A stretch of 64,000 nt of DNA from Pseudomonas sp. Q11. Its GTDB lineage: Bacteria; Pseudomonadota; Gammaproteobacteria; Pseudomonadales; Pseudomonadaceae. Both the position numbers and the translations under genes were made by a program. The stretch covers positions 248,001 through 312,000 of the forward strand of contig NZ_JAKNQY010000002.1 of NCBI RefSeq assembly GCF_024494355.1, given 5' to 3'. Under the pieces are notes generated by a model that searched no databases, was not told the DNA's origin, and was given only the letters and a program-made list of their open reading frames with translations. Shown here piece by piece: positions 24,886-34,268 of this stretch (positions are counted from its first letter, which is position 1; each line of letters starts with the position of its first letter).

Positions 24886-25557
24886 ATGAAAGACAAAATC
24901 CGAAGGCTCGAACCGCTCGCTCGTATCCATACGAACATTACGCAGCCCCACGGTTTCCAGGTGTGAGGCGTACAACTGCGCCGAAAAATAACTGATCAGT
25001 ATCGAGCGACGGCGCGTGCCCACCAAATTCAGACTACCCGCATGTATCAAATCAACATCGAACACCAGGATGTCACCGGCGCCGCCTGAAAGCTGTACGG
25101 AGCGTGACTCGTCGGTGAAGTCTAATGGCGGCTCCCCCAGCCCGGGTCGATGGCTGCTGGGCACGATACGCGTCGCGCCGTTCTCGGGACCATAGTCGTC
25201 GAAAAAAGCCAGGGCGATGGCGATGTCGCCTGGCCGATGGGCCGACAAGTCGCGGTGCAACTGTTGACGGCCGCCCCCGGCAAGAGGTTCGCGTCCCTCC
25301 ACCTGCGAGATAAAGAACCGCTCCCCGATCAACTCACCCACCACCGCCAGCACCTGGGGCAGACGACACACAGCCTGAACCTTCGCATCATCGTCCAGCA
25401 TCGAATAACGCCAATCCATCCCACGGGGCACGGGCCACTGGTCCGACGGCCTCACACCTGCATCGAACACGGCACGCAGGTCTTCCATCCATTCGGTCGG
25501 GATCGCTTGACGGAGCAGAGCGTAACCATCTCGATGGAGTTGATCGCGGTCAGTCAT
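24547..25557 (-). CDS. Phytanoyl-CoA dioxygenase family protein with run-on C terminus
   Basis: Residues 1-224 read as a phytanoyl-CoA/ectoine-hydroxylase-like Fe(II)/2-oxoglutarate dioxygenase. The iron ligands are His101 and Asp103 (LHRDLSAH) and His172 (DLIHAGSLN), with the 2-oxoglutarate-binding arginine near 182-184. A typical member ends shortly after this. Here the frame continues for 112 more residues (225-336) that are purely antisense to the serine hydrolase gene and have no family resemblance. The native stop was probably lost in a rearrangement, or the annotated protein carries an artificial tail. The likely role is hydroxylation of a small organic acid. Confidence 0.7.
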   Translation of the reverse strand: MTDRDQLHRDGYALLRQAIPTEWMEDLRAVFDAGVRPSDQWPVPRGMDWRYSMLDDDAKVQAVCRLPQVLAVVGELIGERFFISQVEGREPLAGGGRQQLHRDLSAHRPGDIAIALAFFDDYGPENGATRIVPSSHRPGLGEPPLDFTDESRSVQLSGGAGDILVFDVDLIHAGSLNLVGTRRRSILISYFSAQLYASHLETVGLRNVRMDTSERFEPSDFVFHLTAFNPRPQNLQHLSNNKGFDRTFTDSPLKSGATNRCAAVADTVNGNDTARPAACVSAEGKSTVNRTLHHTQAIPRRDPWASGNRATQCSGCLHLLEQARGEKIGRKESIQK

Positions 25558-26059
25558 GGTTTTCTCGACTTCCTTGTGTGGACGTTGGCAAGGCTAGTAT
25601 TCAAAGCAAAGTTGGACCACACGACACTACAAAATCGAAAACGACCAGAGACAGAACCCGGAAGGTTTGCAGTTATCGTCTGGCCACCATCCAGGAAAAG
25701 GACGTCACCGATAAAGCGTCTGCCCCCGAACAAAGCCTCGTTGCAAAACCCACCGCCACAACTCAAATCGCGCCTCCAGCGCCGCCCGACGTTGCCTATG
25801 AACCCTTGCCCGTCAGTGCCGAGCGTGTCGGGCCCTCTACCACCCGGACCCTGGGGACGGGGACCGCGCTGAATTATCAAACGCGCGCTGGGGTGGTGAA
25901 GGTCATACCTCCGGTTGAGGTGCGCACTGTACAGAGGGTTTATTCAGACTGCCGAATGGAAACGCTGCGTCTGAAGGGTTGTCCGATTTTTCACAATCCG
26001 TCTGAACTTACCCTCTCCGCCAACCCTCGCAAAAGTAATCACAGCCAGGAGGGAGCCCG
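25558..26059. other. Intergenic stretch, no supported gene
   Basis: This 502-base stretch lies between the dioxygenase start and the deleted SDR gene. A + frame (25578-26063) and an overlapping - frame are open, but neither resembles a family and no ribosome site supports them. Part of it (25666-25755) is related to 21884-21965. GGAGGG at 26049-26054 is the ribosome site of the next gene. Confidence 0.6.
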
Positions 26060-26473
26060 ATGAACAGTTATCCGAAACCACCATTCAAGACACAACAGCA
26101 GCCCGTGCCCGGGGAACAGCGCAAGATGGACCCGCTGCCCGATTGTGGTGAGCAGACTTATAAGGGGTCGGGCCGCCTCGCCAATAAAATAGCCTTGGTC
26201 ACCGGCGCCGACAGCGGTATTGGCCGTGCGGTGGCCATAGCCTTCGCCCGTGAAGGCGCGGATGTGGCGGTCTCCCCAGGGCCAATCCGGACGCCGTTGA
26301 TCGTCTCGACGATGACCGAGGACTCGGTGAAAGATTTCGGTGGCAATACGCCGCTGGGACGCCCCGGCCAGCCGGTTGAAGTGGCGCCGATCTATGTGCT
26401 GTTGGCGTCGGATGAGGGCAGCTATATCTCCGGTGAACGCTACGGCGTGACGGGTGGCAAACCCATTCTCTGA
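26060..26473 (+). pseudogene. Short-chain dehydrogenase with large internal deletion
   Basis: The frame is intact (137 residues) but is a fusion of the two ends of a YghA-type SDR, normally about 285 residues. Residues 1-71 hold the leader and cofactor motif (IALVTGADSGIGRAVAIAF, then GADVAV). Residue 72 onward is the C-terminal segment (SPGPIRTPL, then LLASDEGSYISGERYGVTGG). The central 140-150 residues are missing, including the NNAG motif and the catalytic Ser and YxxxK. It cannot be an active reductase. A strong GGAGGG site remains and the next gene follows 17 bases later, so translation may still matter for coupling. Confidence 0.82.
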
Positions 26474-26490
26474 ATTAAGGGAGGAGTCCA

Positions 26491-28284
26491 ATGACGATGA
26501 CAGTAGGCGATTTTCTGGTTGAGCGGCTCAGCCAATGGGGCGTGAGCCGAATCTTTGGTTACCCGGGCGACGGTATCAACGGCGTATTCGGCGCGTTGAG
26601 CCGGGCGCAGGGCAAGATCGAATTCATCCAGGCCCGTCATGAAGAAATGGCCGCGTTCATGGCGTCGGCGCATGCCAAATTCACTGGCGGACTGGGTGTG
26701 TGCATCGCTACTTCTGGGCCGGGGGCCTCGCACCTGATCACTGGGCTGTATGACGCACGCATGGACCATATGCTGGTGCTGGCGATTGTCGGGCAGCAAG
26801 CGCGGGCGGCACTCGGGGGCCATTATCAGCAGGAACTGGACCTGGTCTCGATGTTCAAGGATGTGGCGGGGGCATTCGTGCAAGAGGCTTCGGTGCCGTC
26901 CCAGGTGCGTCACCTGGTGGATAGGGCCGTACGCACGGCGGTGGGTGAGCGCCGAGTGACGGCGATCATCCTGCCCAACGACTTGCAGGAAGCAGCCTAT
27001 GAGCCGCCGGCCAGAGCGCACGGCACTGTCCATTCAGGGGTTGGTTATTCAAGGCCTCGGGTGGTGCCTTATGCGGCTGATCTACAGCGCGCCGCAGATG
27101 TGTTGAATGCGGGTGAGAAAGTGGCGATTCTCGTCGGCGCGGGGGCATTGGCGGCCACCGATGAAGTCATCGCTGTCGCCGAAGCACTGGGCGCTGGTGT
27201 TGCCAAGGCGTTACTCGGCAAGGCCGCAGTACCCGACGATTTGCCCTGGGTCACCGGCTGCATTGGCCTATTGGGCACTGAGCCCAGCTACAAGCTGATG
27301 ACTGAATGCGACACCTTATTGATGATCGGTTCGGGGTTTCCCTATTCCGAGTTCCTGCCCAAGGAAGGCGATGCCCGTGGCGTGCAGATCGACCTGCAAC
27401 CTGACATGTTGAGCCTGCGTTATCCCATGGAGGTGAACCTGGTGGGCGATGCTGCCGAAACGCTGTCGGCGCTCATGCCGTTGCTGACCCACAAGACGCA
27501 GCGTAAGTGGCGCAAGAAGGTTGAAGGTTGGCGCGCGACCTGGGAGAAAACCCTGGAGAAACGCGCCCTGGCCAAGGCCAAGCCGATCAACCCACAGCGG
27601 GTGGTGTACGAGCTGTCGCCACGCTTGCACGACGGCGCCATCATTACCAGTGATTCTGGCTCCTGTGCCAACTGGTATGCCCGCGACTTGAAGATTCGCC
27701 GTGGTATGCAATGTTCATTATCCGGCGGCCTGGCTTCCATGGGGGCGGCTGTCCCCTATGCGATTGCCGCCAAGTTCGCCCATCCGCAGAACACGGTGAT
27801 CGCGCTGGTGGGCGACGGTGCGATGCAAATGAACAACATGGCTGAGCTGATTACTGTCGCCAAATACTGGCGACAGTGGCAAAGCCCTAAATGGATTTGC
27901 GCGGTGTTCAACAACGAAGACCTGAACCAGGTCACCTGGGAACAGCGCGTGATGGAAGGCGATCCCAAGTTTGAGGCGTCGCAAACCATTCCTGACGTGC
28001 CGTATCACCTGTTTGCGATTTCGCTGGGGCTCAAGGGGATTTTCGTCGAGCGCGAGGAGGATGTCGCTGCGGCCTGGGAGCAGGCGTTGGCGTCGGATGT
28101 GCCGGTGCTGCTCGAGTTCAAGACCGACCCCAACGTGCCGCCATTGCCACCGCATATCAAGCTGGAACAGGCCAAGAAATTCGCCTCCACCTTGCTCAAG
28201 GGCGACCCGGATGAGGCCGGGGTGATTGTGCAAACCGCCAAGCAGGTGCTGGCCAACGTATTGCCAGGAGGTACAGAAAAATAA
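26491..28284 (+). CDS. ThDP-dependent enzyme, pyruvate oxidase (PoxB)-like
   Basis: The 597-residue protein has the three domains of the acetolactate synthase/pyruvate oxidase family. Glu51 in the ARHEEM motif activates ThDP. Gly441-Asp442-Gly443 in VGDGAMQMNN with Asn474-Asn475 (FNNED) forms the ThDP/Mg site. The YPGDGIN and GPGASHL motifs are present. Pyruvate oxidases of this type decarboxylate pyruvate to acetate and pass electrons to quinone. GGGAGGAG precedes ATG 26491. It lies just upstream of a quinol-oxidising respiratory cluster, which fits that role, but acetolactate synthase or oxalyl-CoA-type activities cannot be excluded. Confidence 0.82.
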   Translation: MTMTVGDFLVERLSQWGVSRIFGYPGDGINGVFGALSRAQGKIEFIQARHEEMAAFMASAHAKFTGGLGVCIATSGPGASHLITGLYDARMDHMLVLAIVGQQARAALGGHYQQELDLVSMFKDVAGAFVQEASVPSQVRHLVDRAVRTAVGERRVTAIILPNDLQEAAYEPPARAHGTVHSGVGYSRPRVVPYAADLQRAADVLNAGEKVAILVGAGALAATDEVIAVAEALGAGVAKALLGKAAVPDDLPWVTGCIGLLGTEPSYKLMTECDTLLMIGSGFPYSEFLPKEGDARGVQIDLQPDMLSLRYPMEVNLVGDAAETLSALMPLLTHKTQRKWRKKVEGWRATWEKTLEKRALAKAKPINPQRVVYELSPRLHDGAIITSDSGSCANWYARDLKIRRGMQCSLSGGLASMGAAVPYAIAAKFAHPQNTVIALVGDGAMQMNNMAELITVAKYWRQWQSPKWICAVFNNEDLNQVTWEQRVMEGDPKFEASQTIPDVPYHLFAISLGLKGIFVEREEDVAAAWEQALASDVPVLLEFKTDPNVPPLPPHIKLEQAKKFASTLLKGDPDEAGVIVQTAKQVLANVLPGGTEK

Positions 28285-28343
28285 CGAACACCTGCGCGAC
28301 CGCGTAGCCAAAGATGTAAGGACATGGACATGAGAATCCGGCG

Positions 28344-29000
28344 ATGACGCAGATTTTCAGGCGCTCGGCCGATACTTGGCTGCGGGTGGGACTGTTGCTG
28401 CTGATCGTCGGCCTTTCGGGAGGCTTGCTTGTGGCGTTGACTCTGGACAGCACCGACTACCGCACCGGGCGTAACTGGGCGGTCGAGCAGCCGTTGCCCT
28501 TCAGCCATGCCCACCATGCGGGCGAACTCAAGATCGACTGTCGTTATTGCCACAGCGCGGTGCAGTCCTCAGCGATGGCCAGCCTGCCGCCCACCGAAAC
28601 CTGCATGAGTTGTCATTCGCAAGTGTGGACAAACGCCGATGTGCTGGAGCCGTTGCGCAAGAGCCTGCGTGAACTTGAGCCCCTCCACTGGCAACGCGTC
28701 GCCAAGCTGCCGGACTACGTGTATTTCCATCACGGCGTACATGTGAGTGCCGGCGTCGGCTGCAGTGAATGCCACGGTCAGGTCGACCGCATGCAACTGA
28801 TGTTCAAGGCGCAACCGCTGAATATGGGGCAATGCCTGGCCTGTCACCGTGACCCAGCTGCGCATCTGCGTCCTCCGGAGCAGGTCACCAATATGCAGTG
28901 GAAGACTGCCGAGGACCGTCGCCATTTGGGTGAGCGTCTGATGAAAGCGCGGCATATCGATACCAGGGGCCTTACCGACTGCGGGACGTGCCACCGATGA
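28344..29000 (+). CDS. actA: Alternative Complex III pentaheme cytochrome c subunit (ActA)
   Basis: The 218-residue protein has one N-terminal membrane anchor (VGLLLLIVGLSGGLLVAL) and a periplasmic domain with five CxxCH haem motifs: CRYCH, CMSCH, CSECH, CLACH and CGTCH, the last one at the very C terminus. This matches the pentahaem ActA subunit of Alternative Complex III. It should collect electrons from the ActB/ActC module and deliver them to ActE or the oxidase. Its stop overlaps the ActB start (ATGA at 28997-29000), marking the first gene of the coupled act cluster. Confidence 0.92.
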   Translation: MTQIFRRSADTWLRVGLLLLIVGLSGGLLVALTLDSTDYRTGRNWAVEQPLPFSHAHHAGELKIDCRYCHSAVQSSAMASLPPTETCMSCHSQVWTNADVLEPLRKSLRELEPLHWQRVAKLPDYVYFHHGVHVSAGVGCSECHGQVDRMQLMFKAQPLNMGQCLACHRDPAAHLRPPEQVTNMQWKTAEDRRHLGERLMKARHIDTRGLTDCGTCHR

Positions 29001-31867
29001 GTAAGTCGCTGGACTTCGCCGTTTTGCGTGAGCAACTGGCCGGACTTGAAGGGCAGGCCTATTGGCGCGGGCTTGAGGCGCTTGCCGAGTCCCCTGAGGC
29101 ACAGGCACTGTTGGAGGCGGAATTTCCGGGTGTGGCGCCCTTGATGGATCGACGGCGTTTCCTGCAGTTGATGGCAGCGTCCATTGCCATGGCCGGGTTG
29201 GCCGCCTGTGGCAAAACCCCGGAACAGGCGGTGACGGCGGTCAGCCAGCCGGTCAACCTGACGCCAGGCGTGCCAGCCTGGTACGCCACCGCCATCCCGT
29301 TTTGCGGTGTTGTCCAGCCCGTAGTGGGCAAGACCGTCGCCGGGCGGCCGATCAAGCTCGAAGGCAATCCGGAACATCCCGTGTCGGGCGGCGCCTGCGA
29401 TGCATTTACCCAGGCGGCGATCCTGCAACTCTATGATCCCGACCGTTCCCAGGCGCCGCGCTTCAAAGGCCGGGAAGCCAGTTGGCCGGATGTCCGCGCG
29501 GCGCTGTCGCGTGAGCAGCAGGTGTTGGACAGCGCTCGCGGCAAGGGCTTGCACATCGTCTGCGGGGCCAGTAGTTCACCGACCCTCAAGCGCCAGCTCG
29601 ATCAGTTGCAACAACGCTGGCCCGAGGCGCGCCTGTACCATGGCGAAGCCTTTGCCGAGACCGCCGCCCTGCGCACCAGCGCACGGGTGTTCGGCCAGCC
29701 ATTGACCGCGCGCGTTCATCTGGAACAGGCCGACGTGCTGGTGTGCCTGGAGTTTGACCCGCTGGGCAGCGGCCCCTATCAGACTGCGTTGCAGCGCGGC
29801 TGGGCTGAACGTCGCCGCCAGGCAGCGAAGGGGGAGGGCGCCGCGTTGGTATTCGTGGCCGAAAGTGTTCCGAGCCTCACCGGCGCTGCCGCTACGTCGC
29901 GCTTGCCGACGGCACCGTTGGAGTTGCCCAACCTGCTGCTGGCGCTGAGCCAGGCTCTGGGTCAAGACCTGCCGGGCACGCCATTCTTGAGCTCGGCGCA
30001 ACGGCGGTGGGTGCAAGACGCCGCTGCTGCGCTCAAGGCCCATCCAGGACGCGGCCTGATCGGTATCAGCCGGCAAGCATCCGAGGCGTTGCAGGCGCAG
30101 GTCATGCTTCTTAACCAGCGTCTGGGGCACATAGGTCAAACGTTGGACTGGCAGGTGCCGAGCCTGTTGGGTCATGAGTCCGATCACTTTTGGGGGGCGC
30201 TTGAGCAATTGCGTCGTGAACAGGTGACCCACTTGCTGATCCTCGACTGCAACCCAGTTCAAAACGCCTACCTGCAAGACGTGCTGCCCCAAGTGCCGTT
30301 CCGTTTGCATGCCGGGCTTTACTACGACGAAAGCGCCGCGCAGTGCCATTGGCACCTGCCGCTCAATCACGCTCTGGACGGTTGGAGTGACGGATGTGCG
30401 GCGGATGGCAGTGCCTGCATCGTCCAGCCGCTGATCGAGCCCATGTATTCGACTCGCACCTTGCATCAGGTCCTCGAATTGCTGATGCACTCAACCGAGG
30501 CCGATGCATTGACGCTGGTGCGAGCAACCTGGGCGCATATTGCGCAACAACAATGGCGCCAGGCGTTGGCCAATGGTTGGATTGAACCGGCCCCACAGGC
30601 AGTGAAGGTGTGCGAGACGACGGCAATTGCCCCCACGCCGGCAGACGTTGGTGAGTTGCAGGCCGTGATCCGTCCCGACCCGACCGTGTGGGACGGGCGT
30701 TTCACCAACTCCGGCTGGCTGCAGGAGTTGCCCAAGCCCATCAGCACCCTGACCTGGAGCAACGTGGTCGGGCTGTCGCCATACCTGGCCGAACAGTTGG
30801 GCGTGAGTAACGGCGACGGTGTGCAGGTGACGTTGGCCGAGCAGATCGTGCGCGGCCCGGCCTGGGTTGAACCCGGGCAGGCCGATCAGGTGATTGCCTT
30901 GTACACCGGCTACGGCCGCAGCCACGCCGGGCGCGTCGGCAATGGCCTGGGTTACGCGGTGAAGCCTGTGGGGCAACTGTCTGTCACTGCCTCCCTGCGA
31001 AGCACCGGCGAGCACTTCCCATTGGCGGCCACCCAGTCACATCACCAGTTGCCCGACGCTACCGAACCGCCCATCCGCGTCGTCCCACGGGATGCACCTC
31101 AGCTTGCGGCGCAGGCCATCCCCGCGTCGCTCTACAGCCCGGTGGCCGACAGCGGCCCGCAGTGGGGCATGGTCATCGACCTGGACCTGTGTACCGGCTG
31201 CAATGCCTGTGTGGTTGCCTGCCAGGCCGAGAACAACATCGCCGTGGTCGGCGCCGAGCAGGTCGCCCACGGGCGCAGCATGCACTGGCTGCGCATCGAT
31301 CATTATTACCAGGGGCCGCTGGCGGCGCCGCGCTCGCGCTTCCAGCCATTGCCCTGCATGCACTGCGAACAGGCACCCTGCGAAACCGGCTGCCCGGTCA
31401 ACGCCACCGTACATAGCCGCGACGGCTTGAACCAGATGGTCTACAACCGCTGCATCGGCACACGCACTTGCGCCTCTTACTGCCCATACAAAGTGCGGCG
31501 CTTCAATTGGCTGGACTGGAGCGCCGACGCCGCGCCGTCGATCCAGGCCCAACGCAATCCCGAGGTGACGGTACGCTCCCGCGGCGTGATGGAGAAATGC
31601 ACGTACTGCATCCAACGCATCAGCAACGCCCGCATTGACGACAAGCAACACGGTGCCGATTTCGATCCTTCTGCCGTGGTCACCGCTTGCCAGCAAACCT
31701 GCCCCAGCCAGGCCATCCAGTTTGGTGACATCCACAACCCCGCCAGCGCCGTCAGCCTCGCGCGCCGTGATCCCCGTCATTACCGCTTGCTCGAAGCCCT
31801 CGGCACACGGCCGCGCACCAGTTACCTGGCGCGCATCGAGGAGGAGGGCGCCGGCGATGAACGCTGA
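28997..31867 (+). CDS. actB: Alternative Complex III molybdopterin-like/iron-sulfur fusion subunit (ActB)
   Basis: The 956-residue protein joins a molybdopterin-oxidoreductase-like domain (about 50-700), which in ActB proteins lacks the cofactor, to a ferredoxin-like domain. The latter has cysteine blocks starting at Cys732: CTGCNACVVAC, CMHCEQAPCETGC, CIGTRTCASYC and CTYCIQRI with CQQTC. This is the pattern for three [4Fe-4S] and one [3Fe-4S] or similar clusters. A Tat motif, DRRRFLQLMA (about 51-60), precedes a hydrophobic stretch, so the folded protein is exported to the periplasmic face. ATG 28997 overlaps the actA stop. It forms the electron wire from ActC's quinol site. Confidence 0.93.
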   Translation: MSKSLDFAVLREQLAGLEGQAYWRGLEALAESPEAQALLEAEFPGVAPLMDRRRFLQLMAASIAMAGLAACGKTPEQAVTAVSQPVNLTPGVPAWYATAIPFCGVVQPVVGKTVAGRPIKLEGNPEHPVSGGACDAFTQAAILQLYDPDRSQAPRFKGREASWPDVRAALSREQQVLDSARGKGLHIVCGASSSPTLKRQLDQLQQRWPEARLYHGEAFAETAALRTSARVFGQPLTARVHLEQADVLVCLEFDPLGSGPYQTALQRGWAERRRQAAKGEGAALVFVAESVPSLTGAAATSRLPTAPLELPNLLLALSQALGQDLPGTPFLSSAQRRWVQDAAAALKAHPGRGLIGISRQASEALQAQVMLLNQRLGHIGQTLDWQVPSLLGHESDHFWGALEQLRREQVTHLLILDCNPVQNAYLQDVLPQVPFRLHAGLYYDESAAQCHWHLPLNHALDGWSDGCAADGSACIVQPLIEPMYSTRTLHQVLELLMHSTEADALTLVRATWAHIAQQQWRQALANGWIEPAPQAVKVCETTAIAPTPADVGELQAVIRPDPTVWDGRFTNSGWLQELPKPISTLTWSNVVGLSPYLAEQLGVSNGDGVQVTLAEQIVRGPAWVEPGQADQVIALYTGYGRSHAGRVGNGLGYAVKPVGQLSVTASLRSTGEHFPLAATQSHHQLPDATEPPIRVVPRDAPQLAAQAIPASLYSPVADSGPQWGMVIDLDLCTGCNACVVACQAENNIAVVGAEQVAHGRSMHWLRIDHYYQGPLAAPRSRFQPLPCMHCEQAPCETGCPVNATVHSRDGLNQMVYNRCIGTRTCASYCPYKVRRFNWLDWSADAAPSIQAQRNPEVTVRSRGVMEKCTYCIQRISNARIDDKQHGADFDPSAVVTACQQTCPSQAIQFGDIHNPASAVSLARRDPRHYRLLEALGTRPRTSYLARIEEEGAGDER

Positions 31868-33221
31868 GCCGCGCGTGCCTGTCACCGGACACTTTCTGCC
31901 AAAGGATTTGAGCGACGAGCATGTTTCTCGCCAGGTATTCGGGCCGTTGCGGCAGTTTCCTCGCCGCGTTGCCTGGCGCTGGATGTTCGGTGTCGGCGTG
32001 GTGTTGCTGATGATCTACCTGGGCTCTGTCGCCGTACTGCTTGGCTATGGCGTGGGCATGTGGGGCAATAACCAGCCGGTGCATTGGGGCTTTGGCATCC
32101 TCAACTACATCTGGTGGCTGGGGATCGGCCATGCGGGGACATTCATCTCGGCCTTGCTATTGCTGATCGAGCGACCCTGGCGCCATACCCTCAACCGGCT
32201 GGCGGAGTTGATGACGCTGATGGCGGTGATCTGCGCCGCGCTATACCCGATCCTGCACCTGGGCCGGCCCTGGTTGTTCTACTGGACCATGCCCTACCCG
32301 AATGAAATGGGGCTTTGGCCCCAATTCAAGAGCCCGACGGCCTGGGATATGTTTGCGATCCTGTCGTACCTCACGGTGTCGGTGCTGTTTCTGGGGGTGG
32401 GCGCCATACCGGATTTCGCCACCGCCCGTGATCGCGCCAGAACGCCGATCCGCCAGGTGCTCTATGGCCTGCTGGCGCTTGGGTGGCGCGGGTCGCAACG
32501 GCATTGGGCGCTGTGGCGGCGCACCACGCGGGTGCTGGCAATCCTCGCGATACCGCTGGTGTTTGCGGTGTCGAGTGGCTATTCGTTTCTGCTGACCATG
32601 GGCACCCAAAGCGGTTGGCATTCCACCTTGTTTCCCGCGTATTTCGTGGCCGGTGCGGTGTTTTCCGGGTTCGCCCTGGTGGCGTTGCTGGCCATTGCCG
32701 TGCGCTGGATGCTGTGTATCCAAAGCCTTATCACCCCCCGCCACCTGGACATGCTCGGTCGCCTGTTGCTGGCGACCGGCTGGCTGACCACCTACGGTTA
32801 TCTGGTCGATTTGTTTACGCCGTTCTACAGCGGTGACGCCCACGAAATCGAGGTATTGCTTGCGCGGATCAGTGGCCCGCATGCCTGGAGTTTCTGGCTG
32901 GCGATCATCTGCAATGTCGGAGTGCTCCAGGCGCTGTGGTGGCGGAGTGTACGCCAACGTCCACTGCAACTGGCGCTGGTGGCGCTGGCCGTGCTGGTGG
33001 GCATGTGGGCCGAGCGCTTCATGCTGCTGATCCCGCCGCAGACTCATGAGCTGCTGGTTTCGAGCTGGGGTGGCTACACGCCGACCCTGTGGGACTGGAC
33101 GTTGTTTATCGGCAGCTTCGGGGTGTTTCTGGTGCCCTATAGCCTGTTTCTGCGCTATGTGCCGATGGTTTCCACGTTCGAGGTCAAGCAGGCGCTGCAT
33201 CAGGAGCGCAGCGATGGCTGA
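31857..33221 (+). CDS. actC: Alternative Complex III NrfD-like quinol-binding subunit (ActC)
   Basis: The 454-residue integral membrane protein has about ten hydrophobic helices, beginning with FGVGVVLLMIYLGSVAVLLG. It has NrfD-family features such as WWLGIGHAGTFISALLLL and HLGRPWLFYW. In Alternative Complex III, ActC holds the quinol-oxidation site and docks to ActB. ATG 31857 follows GAGGAGGG and overlaps the actB stop by 11 bases. The conserved His in GIGHAG and the Asp/His residues near the periplasmic side are the expected functional positions. Its neighbours are all Act subunits. Confidence 0.92.
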   Translation: MNAEPRVPVTGHFLPKDLSDEHVSRQVFGPLRQFPRRVAWRWMFGVGVVLLMIYLGSVAVLLGYGVGMWGNNQPVHWGFGILNYIWWLGIGHAGTFISALLLLIERPWRHTLNRLAELMTLMAVICAALYPILHLGRPWLFYWTMPYPNEMGLWPQFKSPTAWDMFAILSYLTVSVLFLGVGAIPDFATARDRARTPIRQVLYGLLALGWRGSQRHWALWRRTTRVLAILAIPLVFAVSSGYSFLLTMGTQSGWHSTLFPAYFVAGAVFSGFALVALLAIAVRWMLCIQSLITPRHLDMLGRLLLATGWLTTYGYLVDLFTPFYSGDAHEIEVLLARISGPHAWSFWLAIICNVGVLQALWWRSVRQRPLQLALVALAVLVGMWAERFMLLIPPQTHELLVSSWGGYTPTLWDWTLFIGSFGVFLVPYSLFLRYVPMVSTFEVKQALHQERSDG

Positions 33222-33738
33222 GTGCCTGGGTTTGCTCGCACGGTTCCCGGCGCCCCAGTCTCTGGTGGATGCCACCTTGTGCGCGTGGGATCTGGGTTAT
33301 CGGCGGCTGGATGCCTTCGCACCGTTTGCGCTGGAAGCCTTGGAGCCGGTGCTGGCGGTCAGCGCCAAACGCGTGTCGCGCATGGCATGCCTGGGAGCTG
33401 GGCTCGGCGTCGTCCTGGCGCTGGTGATGCAGGTCGGTTCGGTGTGGGCCTATCCCTTGAACATCGGCGGGAGACCCTTGGTGGCGTTGCCTTCATTCGT
33501 CGTGGTGACGTTTCTGTTTGCCGTGGTGTTTGCAGCGGCAGCGGCAGTGTTGACCTTGTTGCTGTGCAGTCGCCTGCCGCGTTTGCATCATCCGTTATTC
33601 GGTGTCGAGGGGTTTGAAGGCGCCAGCGATGACGGGTTTTTCTTGTTTATCGATGCGCGCGATCCGTTGTTTGATGCGCGCGCGACCCATGCCTGGCTGG
33701 CCGAGCGCGCGCAGAGCGTGCAGGAGGTAGGGCCGTGA
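33214..33738 (+). CDS. actD: Alternative Complex III subunit ActD
   Basis: The 174-residue protein has a soluble N-terminal part, two central membrane helices (MACLGAGLGVVLALVMQVGS and FVVVTFLFAVVFAAAAAVLT), and a C-terminal part containing FFLFIDARDPLFD. This is the DUF3341/ActD layout, an accessory subunit that packs against ActC. ATG 33214 overlaps the actC stop by 8 bases, and its own stop overlaps the actE start. Its exact role in the complex is not known; its membership is clear from position and layout. Confidence 0.88.
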   Translation: MAECLGLLARFPAPQSLVDATLCAWDLGYRRLDAFAPFALEALEPVLAVSAKRVSRMACLGAGLGVVLALVMQVGSVWAYPLNIGGRPLVALPSFVVVTFLFAVVFAAAAAVLTLLLCSRLPRLHHPLFGVEGFEGASDDGFFLFIDARDPLFDARATHAWLAERAQSVQEVGP

Positions 33739-34268
33739 ATGTCTGGCCGTGGGCATTGAGCCTGATGCTGCTGTGCAGCGGCTGCGATGACATGTCACGC
33801 CAGGCCAAGGTGCTGGAGCAGCGCCCCGGCGCCTTGTTCGCCAATGGCCTCAGCAGTCGCCAGCCTCCCGCCGGCAGTGTGGCGCGCGGGCAACTGCAGC
33901 GTGAAGCGCTGGCCCGACAACGGCCGGCCATGAGTGCGGCCTTGCTGGAACGCGGCGAGGCGGGTTACCAAACGTTCTGCACGCCGTGCCATGGCCTAGG
34001 CGGGCTCGGTGATGGGCTGGTGGTGGGCCGTGGTTTTCCGGCGCCGCCGTCGTTTATCGAACCGCGCTTGCTAAACGCCTCCGATGACCAGTTGATGCAG
34101 GTGATTGCTGACGGACAAGGCTTGATGTACGGCTACGCGTCGCGCATTCAGCCCGATGAGCGCTGGGCGATTGTCGCTCACCTGCGCGTATTGCAGTTGA
34201 GCCAGCACGCCGACCTGCAAACACTGCCGCCGACATTGCGCCAGGCCTTCGAGGAGCCGGGCCAATGA
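33735..34268 (+). CDS. actE: Alternative Complex III monohaem cytochrome c lipoprotein (ActE)
   Basis: The 177-residue protein has a short signal with a lipobox-like end (LLCSGCD), a linker, and a class I cytochrome c domain with CTPCHGLGGLGDG and a downstream Met ligand region (GLMYGYASRI). It is the ActE monohaem subunit, thought to carry electrons from ActA to the terminal oxidase on the periplasmic face. The start is GTG 33735 with AGGAGG seven bases upstream. The stop overlaps the actF start. Confidence 0.9.
   Translation: MNVWPWALSLMLLCSGCDDMSRQAKVLEQRPGALFANGLSSRQPPAGSVARGQLQREALARQRPAMSAALLERGEAGYQTFCTPCHGLGGLGDGLVVGRGFPAPPSFIEPRLLNASDDQLMQVIADGQGLMYGYASRIQPDERWAIVAHLRVLQLSQHADLQTLPPTLRQAFEEPGQ

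Noticed and set aside
25578..26063. A 161-codon + strand frame before the deleted SDR
   Set aside because: No ribosome site, no family resemblance, and its end overlaps the SDR start. Codon pattern is not convincing.
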